Origin: Celoporthe dispersa
Taxonomy: Eukaryota > Ascomycota > Sordariomycetes > Diaporthales > Cryphonectriaceae
Length of the DNA: 64,000 nucleotides
Assembly (NCBI GenBank): GCA_016584495.1
Contig: WAID01000003.1
Location: forward strand, 3,348,001-3,412,000
Direction: 5' to 3'
Below are positions 11,505 to 21,497 of this stretch, piece after piece. The notes under the pieces are model-generated. The model was given only the letters and a program-made list of their open reading frames with translations. It made no database searches and had not been told where the DNA came from. Made by a program: the position numbers and the translations under genes. The first letter of the stretch is position 1. Every line of letters starts with the position of its first letter.

Positions 11505-14500
11505 ATGCAGCAGCATCATCCCCACCACCAGCAAGCTCCACCCTCGCACCTTCAACAGCACCGGCCGTCGAGCATCGTCCAGCAGCACCAGGCGGCGCCA
11601 CCACCACAAGGGTATCAACCTAGCAGCTACCCGCCGCCGCCAAACTCGGGCAACAACGCGCCAGCCACACCCCAGGACGCCCTGCCCTACTACCAGCCAA
11701 ACTCGTACAGCGCTGCCAACGCGCCGAGCGGATACACGTCCGCCCCAGGTAAGTCGCGTCTCCACCTCGCAGGAAGACATAGACAGGGACAGACAGGCCG
11801 GCTGGGCGGCCGAGACCTGTCGATCACCACACACCTGTTGCCGGGGCGCGAAAGGAGTTCTTGTCAGCTGACCAGCTTCCCCCTCTGTGGTTCCAGACCA
11901 GAACGACATGATGGCCCAGACAGTGCCTCGACAGTCCTACCTGCAGTCGTATCACACGTCCAACTCGCCCGCGTCCGTCGCCTCGCCGTCTGGCCATGAC
12001 CAGAGGACAATGTACGGCCAGCACTCGCAGCAGCCGCTGCAGCAGCAGATGCACCAGTCCTACTACCCGCAGCCCCCTCAGCAGCAGCACTATGGGTCTA
12101 TGCCCCAGGGGTCCATGGGCCAGCAGGCGGCGGCCTCGCCCTACGCCCAGCACACGCCGCAGCCTCAGCCCAGCATGATGATGTCGCACCAGCCCCACCA
12201 GCAGCAGCAGATCGCGCAGCACCCCAGCCAGCACGCCCAGGCCGCCGCCATGACCGCCAGCCCCCGCCACCCGCAGAAGATCGATACGCACCAGCAGGTC
12301 CCGCAGCTCCAGAGGCCGTCGGCCTCGGGCCCCATCGGAGGTCCCTCACCCGGCGCCCAGAACGGCGGCCAGCTCTCGACACCCACGGGCTCGACGTCTG
12401 GCGTGAACCCCAACGCCGCGCCCGGCCCGATCCCCGCCACGACCCCCCCTGGTCGTCAGGCAAGACGGCAACGGCGTGCAGTGGATCGCGTTTGAATACT
12501 CGCGGGATCGGGTCAAGATGGAGTACACAATCCGGTGCGACGTGGAGTCTGTCGATACCGACCAGCTCAAGACCGAGTTCAAGACGGAGAACTGCGTGTA
12601 CCCCCGCGCCTGCTGCCCCAAGGACCAATACCGGGGCAACCGGCTGCAGTACGAGACGGAGTGCAACACCGTGGGCTGGGCGCTGGCACAGCTGAACCCT
12701 CCCCCTGCGCGGCAAGCGCGGTCTGATCCAGCGGGCGGTCGACAGCTGGCGGAACAGCAACCAGGACCCACGGCTGCGCAGCAGAAGGGTCCGGCGCATG
12801 GCCAAGATGACCCACCGCAAGAACCAGCCCGCCACGCCTTCCCACATGGGCGGTCCAGGCGGCCCCCAGGGCATGCCCACGGGGCCCATGGGCGCCGCAC
12901 CCATGGGTAAGCCCGGCATGAGCATGGGTGGACACATGGGCCACGGCAATCCTGACGGCCACCACGGCGAAGAAGTCGGTATGTACCAGATGTGATTGTG
13001 TGTGTGTGTCTGTGTCTGTGCGTGCGTGCGCGCGCGCGTGCTGCGATTTGCTTGTGATACCTCTTCAGACAACACCGTTAAACTTGTGGTTGCGCTTGGT
13101 CTTGTCTCTGTTTTTATTTGTGTGTATGTGCGTGCGCGTGCGTGTGTGTGTGTGTGTGTGTGTGTGGATATCGCACCTGGGAATCTTTGGGACCTTGTTT
13201 TTTCTTTTTTTCTCTTTCCTTTTTTTCCTTCTTTCCTCTGCCTTTTTTTTTTTTTTTCCTTCTTTTTCTTTCTCTTCCCTTTGTTTTTATACGGCGCCGC
13301 CGACTCATATACATACAAGGCTTCAGAAGCTTGTCTGGCGACAGAGTACTCGGCATATCATTCAAACAAAAAAAGAGAACACCTGTACATTACACTAGTT
13401 GGCTGCTTGCGTTGGTGTTTAGTCTGTTCTGCTGATCTTCTTCTTGGGCTCACTGGCCCTGGCGAGAGAGAGAGAGAGGCTCGGTGTCGCATCGCGCTGT
13501 GGCTCACCCGCAGCTGCGTGCGCTGGTTCGCCGGCTGCCCCGTCTCATCAGCTTCTGCAGCAACAACAAGACACACGCGCTTCAGCTCATTCTCTTGGGT
13601 CCCAGGAGGCTACAGTCAAGTCTTCCAAAAAAAAAAAAAAACGGGGCCTGTTTATATCGCGAACTATCATTCTTTATTCTTTTCTTCTCTTTTTTTTCCC
13701 CTCCCCCCCTCGCTTGCATGCGCTCCTCCGTGCCCTGACCCTTCCTCCTGCTTATACTTCCCTGCGCAAGTTGCTGCACCACCCATGCTCTCGCTTACCT
13801 GTCTCTGGATCCTATTTCCGTCCCTTCCCACCCACACCCTTTCCTAAAAGCAGCAAGCGTATCCGCAGATCCTAGGATCCTCAAACACTCACTGTGGATG
13901 TGTGTGTATACATATACTGATGGACCTCCTCCGCCCTTATATAGGTGACGGTGACTACATGGATGAGCAGCACCACCACCACCACCAGGCGCCGGCTGGC
14001 CAGGCTGGTGGCGGCCCCGATGATGCCCGCCACGCCCAGGTCTTCAACAGCGGCTACGGCGGCTACGGCAGCAACGCCCCGGCCAGCAGCTCGACCATGC
14101 CGTCGCTGCAGGACACCCTCAGCAATGGCCACCAGGCCGTCGCCACGCGCCGCGGAGGATCGCGGCAGCCCGGCGGCGACGAGCCCGAGGACCTCTTCCC
14201 GGATATCCCCGAGGCCAAGAAGCGCAAGTTCATCCTCGTCGAGGACAGCGACCGACAGAGCCGGCTCCGGGTCCGCGTCACCCTCGACGGCGTCGACACC
14301 CGCGAGATCCCCGACTCGTTCCGCAAGAGCTCGTCTGTCTACCCTCGGAGCTACTTCCCTCGGGAGATGCAGAGCCCGCCGCCCAGCGCCACGGGCTCGA
14401 GGTTCTTCGAGGGGGACCTGAGCGACGCGGAGGATGACGGCAGCGCCGAGACGGACGGCCGGCGTGCCGGCAGGGGTGTCAGCGGCAGGGGCAAGACCAT

Positions 14501-14813
14501 GGTCAAGGTGCCCTGCAGCGACGGCTCCGACATCGAGCTGGCCATCCCCAAGATGCGCAAGGCCATCCGGGGCAAGGAGGTCCGCCTCAACGACCTGGGC
14601 TACCGCATGGCATGGCTCCAGAGCCGGGTCTTCGCGGGCCGCCCCGTCTTCCTCCAGCGCGCCCTGGACTGCTACCGCAATAAGACCAAGCAGGCCATCG
14701 AGTCCATCATGCAGGATGTCAGGACCGTCGCCCCGCACTACGAGACACGCGTCGGCAAGCGCAGGTGGGCGGAGAAGAGCCGCCGCGGCGACAAGAAGGA
14801 CGACGAGTCCTAG
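11505..14813 (+). CDS. DUF8032-type fungal protein, probable nuclear regulator
   Basis: There are three exons, 11505-11748, 11897-12978 and 13945-14813. With two one-base frame breaks corrected (C7 at 12443-12449 and C5 at 12701-12705) they give about 730 residues. The N-terminal 260 residues are rich in Gln, Pro, His, Ser and Met. Residues about 265-365 carry the conserved block with WIAFEYSRDRVKMEY and the Cys-containing NCVYPRACCPKDQYRGNRL, which I recognise from fungal DUF8032 proteins. A His run, a KKRK basic patch and a second conserved block (SVYPRSYFPREM) follow in exon 3. The start is the first ATG of the open frame, after a CT-rich leader. The low-complexity regions and basic patch suggest a nuclear role, but no biochemical function is known to me. 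The second intron, 966 bases, is unusually long for a filamentous fungus. Confidence 0.85.
12979..13944 (+). other. Long intron of the DUF8032 gene
   Basis: The donor is GTATGT after a GTC G codon fragment, and the acceptor is TATAG before GTGACGGTGAC, which keeps the frame. The 966 bases contain a GT microsatellite (about 13121-13166), long T-rich tracts and no recognisable exon. An unannotated small exon or a non-coding RNA inside cannot be excluded. Confidence 0.7.
13121..13166. repeat. GT microsatellite in intron
   Basis: A GT dinucleotide run with some GC steps lies inside the long intron of the DUF8032 gene. Confidence 0.9.
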
Positions 14814-16644
14814 GGCGCCTCCCTGGCGGGGCGTGGGGCGTGACCACCCCAGATCGCCATGTGGGCGCTTTTTCTTGTCATCGGCCAGGTTGTGCTCCCG
14901 CCCCGACCGAGTACGGTATGTGTGGCCTCCGAACACGAAATCCGCCCACGTCGGCGTCTTGAAAACCTCGAGGAGCCTGACCGGCCCGCGTCTAACCGGG
15001 AGAGCGGGCTGTGCGCAGGCCTGATCTTGTTCATTCTCCTTGTACTTTTTGTCTTTTTTTTTTCTCTTTCTCTCTTGCCCGTCTTTTCCTTTTTTTTTTC
15101 TTTTTTTCTTTCTCTCTCTTTTCCCTTTCTTCTGGGACCCTCCTTCGTCGCACATACCCGTGCTGCGCCTGCAGACTCGGTCGACATCATGGACAACAAA
15201 TCGGTCGCGCGGCGCCTGGGCTCCGGTCTGTACAAAGCATATTCTTGAACCCGGCTTTTCCCAGTGGACTATTTTCTTTTTTTTTCCCCTTTCGGCACTG
15301 TCTCGTAAAAGTCACTACGCACACGAATTTACGACCTAGACGATGACTTGAGAGATATTAAGGGGGAAAGAAAAAAAGGGAAAAAAGAAAACAACTGGGA
15401 CATTCTGGGGGAAGGGGAGGGGGGAGAGAGGGAATCAGGACGATGAATTCGGCACAGGCGGGAGGTTTATCCAAAAACAAACAAATTACACAAAAAGAAG
15501 CCGATGGCTTAGTCGCTCAGGCGAACTTCATGCAAAAGAGGAAGGTTAAAAGGAAAAGGAAACCAAAAACCCAGAGAAAAAAAAAATTCTGATTTGGTCT
15601 GCTTTCAATTCCTGTTTTTGTGGACACACTTGGCACGAGCGTGATGGCCGATCCTTTGTTGATGACACTTGGCAGTGGTGGACGTTGTGTGTGTTGTTTT
15701 GCGATGAGGGAGGTGGAACTGAGCGCCCTCGGAAGGTCGTCGGGTCGATAATGATATGCTGAATCTGCTGTGCAGGAGGCATCCTCTGATTTTCGGACTG
15801 TCACTACTTTTGGGAGGGGGGAGGGGGGGGTTCCTAGGGGAAGGATAGGAGAGAGAGAGAGAGAGAAGGGGGGAGGTCTTGTGTTGTGTTGTCCTTGATC
15901 GATCTCTCTAGCTACATGCTGCAAACAAACTCGCCGTATTAACCTCTCCAGGCCTCTCTTCTTCTTCTTTTGTCCCTTGCAAGTGGTGACCTGTATGTGG
16001 CAGACGACGGTCGGAGCGGCTGATGCTCGTTCGGTTTGTATTCTCACTCCCGGGGGGGTGGAGGGAGGGGTTTTTCCTGTGCTCTACTGCCACTGTTGTG
16101 TTGAGGCTACTACTATCACTAGCGGTACGTCCTACCTTGAGTACAGCAAAAGTAGCTGTTCCCAGGGCCAGAGGCCTGGGGATGGGCCGACGGACGGGCA
16201 GATCCTTGCGGCCGTAGACGCTATCATAGTCTTGTCTGTTTGTGCGCTGCGTTCCGTTCCCCTGGTAACACGCCAACGTGAAGGGAGGAGGTGGGGGGTC
16301 CCCTGCTGGGTGGTTTTCATTTTGGCTGGGGAACGCTGTGTCTTTTAGCAATCGACAGAGTGGTGTTTGCTTTTTGGACGGTGGTATACAGAGAAGAGTA
16401 CTTGGGGACTAATATTATCAAAGTATATGAGAGGGGACAGACAGGCCTTCGTCTGCCTTGGGTGGATAGCAATATGGCATATGAGTGCTTGAGATTGTAG
16501 CTGCTGCGGGGGAGACAAAAGACAAAAGAGAAAAAGAGAGAAAGAGAGAAAGAAAAAGAAACCAAGTAGGGTATCAATCTGAATCCAACCATCCTGTCCA
16601 GACCTTTGTTTTTTTACCCCCCCCCCCCCCAAAAAAAAAGGGTC
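14814..16644. other. Intergenic, convergent 3' ends
   Basis: This stretch lies between the stop of the plus-strand DUF8032 gene and the stop of the minus-strand 142-residue gene, so it should hold both 3' untranslated regions. It contains T-rich and A-rich tracts and a GA run near 15850-15867. I see no coding signal. Confidence 0.6.
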
Positions 16645-17192
16645 TTACTCGTCCCCATCAACAACCAGGTAAATATCCTCCCCACTAAGCCTCCCGACCT
16701 CCCAGGCCCCGAGGTGCCTCTCCCCCCTCCAAGCATGCAGCCTCACCAGCACATCCTCCTCGTCCTCCTCGACCTCCTCCTGCTGCTGCTGCTGCTTCCG
16801 CCTATAAACCCGGTACCTGGGAACCTCGTCCCTGCCGACCAGGAGCGTGCACAGGCCGGCGCTGGTGTGCTGGACGTCGGCGGCGGCGATGCGGTGGTCG
16901 AGGAAGATTTCCTGGTCGAGAGTGTCGCTGGCGCGGCGGAAGGAAAGCTGGAGGCCGGAGGCGGGGTACTTTTGTTCAGAGAAAGAAGGAAGTTAAAAAA
17001 AGAGTTAATTTTTTTTTTGGACGGGCCGAGCTTGTATTTTTTTTTTTTTTTGTATTTTTCGGGAGGGGGGGGGGAGTTGGTGCTTACGATAGGATCACGG
17101 CTCTCTTGGGGACGGCGGAAGGAGACGCGGAGGTAGGGAGAGAAGGGGTTTGGAGCCATGAGGGACTCGGGCAGTATGGTGTAGCGAGACAT
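16645..17192 (-). CDS. Conserved small fungal protein, function unknown
   Basis: This is a two-exon minus-strand gene. Exon 1 is 17192-17088 (35 codons, starting MSRYTILPESLMAPNPFSPY). The intron begins GTAAGC and ends in AAAAG. Exon 2 is 16968-16645 and ends in TAA. The product is about 142 residues with no frame break. The exons carry a coherent soluble protein: SGLQLSFRRASDTLDQEIF, then HTSAGLCTLLVGRDEVPRYR, a short Gln/Glu-rich insert (five Gln codons) and a hydrophilic C-terminus. I recognise the pattern as a conserved small protein of filamentous fungi but know no domain or function for it. No signal peptide or membrane segment is visible. Its start faces the ADP-sugar Nudix gene across about 1.3 kb. 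The gene is easy to miss because the intron and a wrong-frame overlap disguise it. Confidence 0.75.
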
Positions 17193-18504
17193 GTCTGCTG
17201 AAGACTCAAGAAACCAAGAACAAGGTGGTGGTGATGATGATGACTGCCGGTCCAGAAGATGCTTTATTTCTTTCTTCTTCTTTTTTTTCTTCTTCCCTTC
17301 CTTTTCTTTCTTTCTCTTTGTAGGCTTTTCTTGTCTCCGTGTCTGGTCGACCAGATTCACAAAAAGAAAAGAAAAAAAGGGCAAGATACCAGCAGCTGGA
17401 TGATTCCCGGGCAACAACGCACAGCGCAGGAACCGGGCGGGAGGTCTTGTTTTAAACTGCTCACCCGCAGGCGTTTTGGTATCGAAGGCAACAAATGTTG
17501 TTCGGATACACACACATATATGTGTGGGTGTATATATATATATAACTGTCGCGTCATATAAGTAAACAAGAAACTCTGGCCGGATAGGGTAAACTGGTAA
17601 ACAAGGCTAGCCAACAGCCTCTGCCTGACCTTGTCTGCTCTCCTTGGTTCTCCCTGGCGAGGTGTGGCTGGCCTGGGCAGTCATTGGTGGGCGGGCCTGT
17701 TCTGCAAGCAGCGTTGTCCCCGGCTGACAGGCACGCCCAAGGTTGCCTAGCAATGTGTGTGTGTGTGGTTGTTGTTGTTGCCGTTGTATTATTCAGAGTC
17801 TGGATTCCTATCTGTCCATATCCGTAGAACCTGAGCTTCCTCCTCCCTCTTGTTCTTGTGCCGTGTTTATCTAAACTTGGTCAGAGAGAAGTGGGCTGTA
17901 CTGTCTGCTGCCTTCTTGTCGGCGAGTCTCGAGGCTGTGGTATTGGTGTTCTTGACGCAAAACAGTAGAGACCCTCTATGAGAACTACACACAGGTAGCA
18001 ATCTGTCTTGCCATGTTCTTCACAGTGGATCGTGCGGGTTGAATGGTGGAGTAGAGAGGTGTGCGGCCCCCCCCCAGTACGTACAGGCGGCAGACTTTCG
18101 GGGGGTGTTGGGCCCACTGAACGTGCTGCGAGACCCTGCTGCTGATCCGGGCTGGACCTGAGCTGCCATCATGGTGGGGGGGGGGTGCGCTGCGGGGTAA
18201 TCTCAGCACTGGTCACCACAGCACCTACCGTAGAGCTGCTGTGGCGTCTGTCTAGGGGTCTATTTACTGCACCTGCTCACAGGTCTGCCCTGCTCAGCGC
18301 CCCGACGAGGCTCACGTTTGACCCAGAGAGACGGAACCCGAGGCGGTGGGAGGACGGCATGCGTATATGCACTCGCCCGCTGCTCCGGCTGTCCGCACTA
18401 CTACCGTGCAGGCTGCCCTGTGCCCGACCTTGTCTCCTCCAAACCACCATCCCGCCCCGGCGAGCCTTTCGAGCAGGCCCGACACCCCCACCAGCGCCAG
18501 CACC
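17193..18504. promoter_or_regulatory. Divergent intergenic region
   Basis: This 1.3 kb interval lies between two divergently transcribed genes and should contain both promoters. It has T-rich tracts close to the small minus-strand gene, an AT-rich patch near 17520-17545 and a GT run near 17756-17766. I could not assign a specific transcription factor site. Confidence 0.4.
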
Positions 18505-19507
18505 ATGGCGGAAACCACCGACAGGAACACGTTCGTGCTTGAGGGGCACGGCAGGGTGTCCGTCAGGGCCCCGGGCCTGGAGAGGCACCAGCTGGAGGAG
18601 TGGCCTCCTTTCAAGGTACGGACACAGCAAACCCCCCCCCCCCTTGATGTCGCGCTGCCCGCGCCTGCTGACGGACTCCCCTCCCCCCTCCTCGCCTGTC
18701 CAGAACTGGATCTCGACCCTCCACAGCTCCCTCGCCCTCCAGGGCCGGCCGTCCCACCCCTTCCACAAGGACCCCTACCGGCTCAGGGGCATCGACATCG
18801 ACTCCCACAGCATGTTTGGCGCGAGGATCGGCTTCCTCAAGCTGACCGCAGACGTGTCCACCGCCGGCGGGTCTAAGCTGCCCGGCGTCGTCTTCCTGCG
18901 CGGCCCGGCCGTCGCGATGCTGGTCGTCCTCATCCCCGAAGACCAGCCCGGGGACTCGCTCGAGGAGGCATACGTCGTCCTCACGGTCCAGCCCCGCATC
19001 GCCGCCGGCAGCCTGGGGTTCGTCGAGCTGCCCGCCGGGATGCTCGACGACGAGAGCAACTTCGCCGGCGTCGCGGCCCAGGAGATCAGGGAAGAGCTCG
19101 GCATGGTCATCAGGGAGGAGGAGCTGACCTGCCTCACCGACAGGGCCGCCGAGGTCAGGAGGGCGAGGGCGCGGGCAGCAGGGCCAGCGCGGTGGACCTG
19201 CACGAGACCCTCCCCCTCCGCCATGTATCCCTCCGCCGGCGGCTGTGACGAGTACATCAAGATCTTTGCGCACGAGAGGCGCGTGCGCAGGGACACGCTG
19301 CAGGAGTGGGAGGGCAGGTACGGCGGCCTGCGGGACGAGGGCGAGATGATCACCCTCAAGCTCGTGCCCCTCGAGGACCTCTGGCTGGAGGGCGGCATGG
19401 ACGCCAAGGCCCTGGCCGCCGCGACCCTCTACAGGCAGCTCAGGGGGCGGGAGAGAGAGCACAACAACAAGAACAGCAGCAGCAGCAACAACAAGAAGAA
19501 GAGGTGA
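18505..19507 (+). CDS. Nudix hydrolase, ADP-sugar diphosphatase type (AtNUDX14-like)
   Basis: There are two exons, 18505-18615 and 18704-19507, giving about 304 residues. The start MAETTDRNTF is the ATG that opens the exon ending at a GTACGG donor; the acceptor is TGTCCAG. The Nudix region is ELPAGMLDDESNF followed by AAQEIREELGMVI (residues about 149-172), then MYPSAGGCDE and a C-terminal GLRDEGEMITLKLVPLEDLW. This order and the ELPAGMLDD form match the plant ADP-sugar diphosphatase NUDX14 group, whose Nudix box has one extra residue after the glycine. These enzymes hydrolyse ADP-sugars (ADP-glucose, ADP-ribose) to AMP and sugar phosphate. The usual Arg of the REUXEEXGU motif is Gln here. 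Between about 19150 and 19221 another frame reads as an acidic insert more typical of the family, so two compensating one-base errors are possible. No targeting peptide is obvious. The gene meets the other Nudix gene tail to tail. Confidence 0.85.
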
Positions 19508-19556
19508 GGCGGGCGGGGCGCTGTCGGGACTGCTATGTACCGGACATTGGGGAGGA

Positions 19557-20417
19557 CTACAGCTTGAACTGTCTGGCCAGCTCCAGCCCCTCGGCCAGCG
19601 TGCCGACCCGGGCGTCGATGGCGCACCCTTGGGCCTCCAGCCTCCTGCACTCGTCCCACAGCCTGTCCAGGGGGACGCTGAAGACCTCGATGAACTCGCT
19701 CTCCTCCAGCTCCGGCCTGAGGTCCTGGTTCTCGGGCAGGCCCATGTCGATCGAGACGTGAACCATGACGACGTTGGTGTTGCAAAACCCGGGATCTGAG
19801 CGTGTGTGTATGCGTGTTTTAGGTAGTGCGCGGTCAGCCAGTACTGCTTCCTGCTCGCAGGACGGCGGCGAGGGGGCGGGGAGGGGGAGGGGAGGGAGGG
19901 GATGGGTGCTGCCAGAGGAGGTCGCACCATTGAACATGACGGGCGACTTCTCCGTCACCCTGCCTACATAGCCAGTTTCTTCCTTGAGCTCCCGGACCGC
20001 TGCCTGCTCCGCCGTCTCGCCCTCGTCGATGAGGCCCGCGGGGACCTCGATGGTGACCTTGTCTGTCGGCGGACGGTACTGCCTCTGGAGCACGATCTCG
20101 GGGCCTAGACAACAGCAGGAGGGGGGTGGAGAGGACAAGGTGCCCGCACCCCCGCCCGTCAGCCCAAAGGGTTCGCAGCAGGGAGGAGACAAGGAGACGT
20201 ATCCGGAGGCTCGGTCATGGGGATATCTGCCGTACCGGTGGGCTTCTCCAGGATGGCGACGATACCCACACCATCGATCTCGCTCCCTTGGGGGCGGGTC
20301 GTCCGTTCACAAGATTCCCAGTCCCTGACCTTGCCAGTAGGATCCTTGTATTGAATCCTGGGTTGTTCTCTCTTTTTTTTAGTGCTCAACTCTTCTCCAG
20401 GCTAGAGCCAGTGTAGG

Positions 20418-20481
<64 letters not shown>

Positions 20482-20673
20482 TCCACACATGTGAATGACC
20501 TGGTTCGATGTACTCACTTGACCAGCCTGGTCCATTCGGCCTCGTTCTCGGCCTACTCATGCGTGCTGCTGGTCAGAGACGGAGGAGTACCCCTTGGGAG
20601 ATAGGGCGGGCTCATGTCGTGTGCAGCTCACCAGCGGGCCAGTAGACAGGACTTTGGCGTTCTCTAGAGACAT
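19557..20673 (-). CDS. YSA1: ADP-ribose pyrophosphatase, YSA1-like Nudix hydrolase
   Basis: Five exons on the minus strand are 20673-20632, 20552-20518, 20357-20236, 20104-19928 and 19795-19557. They sum to 615 bases, 204 residues, with all junction phases consistent and no frame break. The protein starts MSLENAKVLSTGPL and contains EAEWTRLVK, then DPTGKVRDWES and GVGIVAIL. The Nudix box is perfect: VPAGLIDEGETAEQAAVREL followed by KEETGYVG (residues about 88-114), matching GX5EX7REUXEEXGU. The C-terminus has DPGFCNTN and DARVGTLAEGLELA. YSA1-family enzymes split ADP-ribose and related ADP-sugars to AMP and ribose 5-phosphate in the cytosol. Length matches the family. Intron 2 contains a roughly 64-base GA repeat on the sense strand. 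The stop codon is 49 bases from the stop of the neighbouring Nudix gene. Confidence 0.93.
20420..20483. repeat. CT microsatellite inside YSA1 intron 2
   Basis: A CT run of about 64 bases is broken only by one GT step. On the gene's own strand it is a purine (GA) tract, so it is not the intron's pyrimidine tract. Confidence 0.95.
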
Positions 20674-21497
20674 CGTGAAGGTCCTGGCTTTGGCTTCCTG
20701 GTCTCTCTTCTTCTTGTGTCGCGGGCTGCCCAGAAATGTCTCGTCTGTTGCGTTATGGGCGATTGATTGTACCTTGTCGTGTTTTGACGTCAATGGCGGG
20801 GGCACGAAAAGAGGTGCAGGTTCTCCGCCGGTGTGGCCCCTAAACTGCAGGTTGCTGTGCGGAGTACTGTAGGCTATAGTACTGCCGCTATCCACCTCAT
20901 CCACCGCCTACTCACCACCGTCCTGCACACCCCAGACTTTGCATTCGATATGAACCCAATACGCAACAACCAGTCGGGAAATCAACGGGTCTCTCTCTTT
21001 CTTCTTCTTTTTCTCCTCTCATCAGATCCGGTTGAACTGGGCGGTGCCGAAGAGGACAAAGGTCGCTCGCCCTGTGGCCAAGCAGAACCGATGCGGAATC
21101 CACGCAAGTCCACGGCGAAGCTCGTTAGCGAGGTCTGCCGGAAGGATTCATGGGAGGATCAAAAATAGATGGAACCCTGATGCCCGGCTCCAGCAAGCAG
21201 CAGTGTCTATATTTCGTCCTCTCCCTCTCTCTCCTCTCTCTCCTCTTCGTCTCGGTGGCTTGGAACAGTGACTTTCCGTGGCATGATACTTAAGCGCAGG
21301 CTAATAACCTGGACGCGCATCTTTTCCCTTGACCTACCTACGCCCTTGGTTCACCTCAGTCATTCGTTCTCTTGACCGCACCAGACATTCAAGCCGTTTT
21401 GTGCTATGCAGTGATAGGAGAGAAAACAAAAGGGTGTAGAAAGAACAGAGAGGAGCTGAGGGGGGCTGGGGGACAGCCTCACATCCGCTCGTTGAGG
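20674..21497. promoter_or_regulatory. Divergent promoter, YSA1-like and MFS genes
   Basis: This 824-base interval lies between two start codons pointing away from each other, so it should carry both promoters and 5' leaders. It has CT-rich patches near 20992-21018 and 21220-21250. I can name no specific operator. Confidence 0.5.

Noticed and set aside
13881..15155. 424-codon minus-strand frame opposite DUF8032 exon 3
   Set aside because: It mirrors the strongly codon-biased plus-strand exon and includes Lys/Arg runs from T-rich 3' flank.
16743..17513. 256-codon minus-strand continuous frame
   Set aside because: It reads through the intron and a wrong frame of exon 2 of the small gene at 16645-17192, which explains the conserved parts better.
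18611..19930. 439-codon minus-strand frame across both Nudix genes
   Set aside because: It covers the antisense of the first Nudix gene and out-of-frame sequence of the second, and has no protein-like features.
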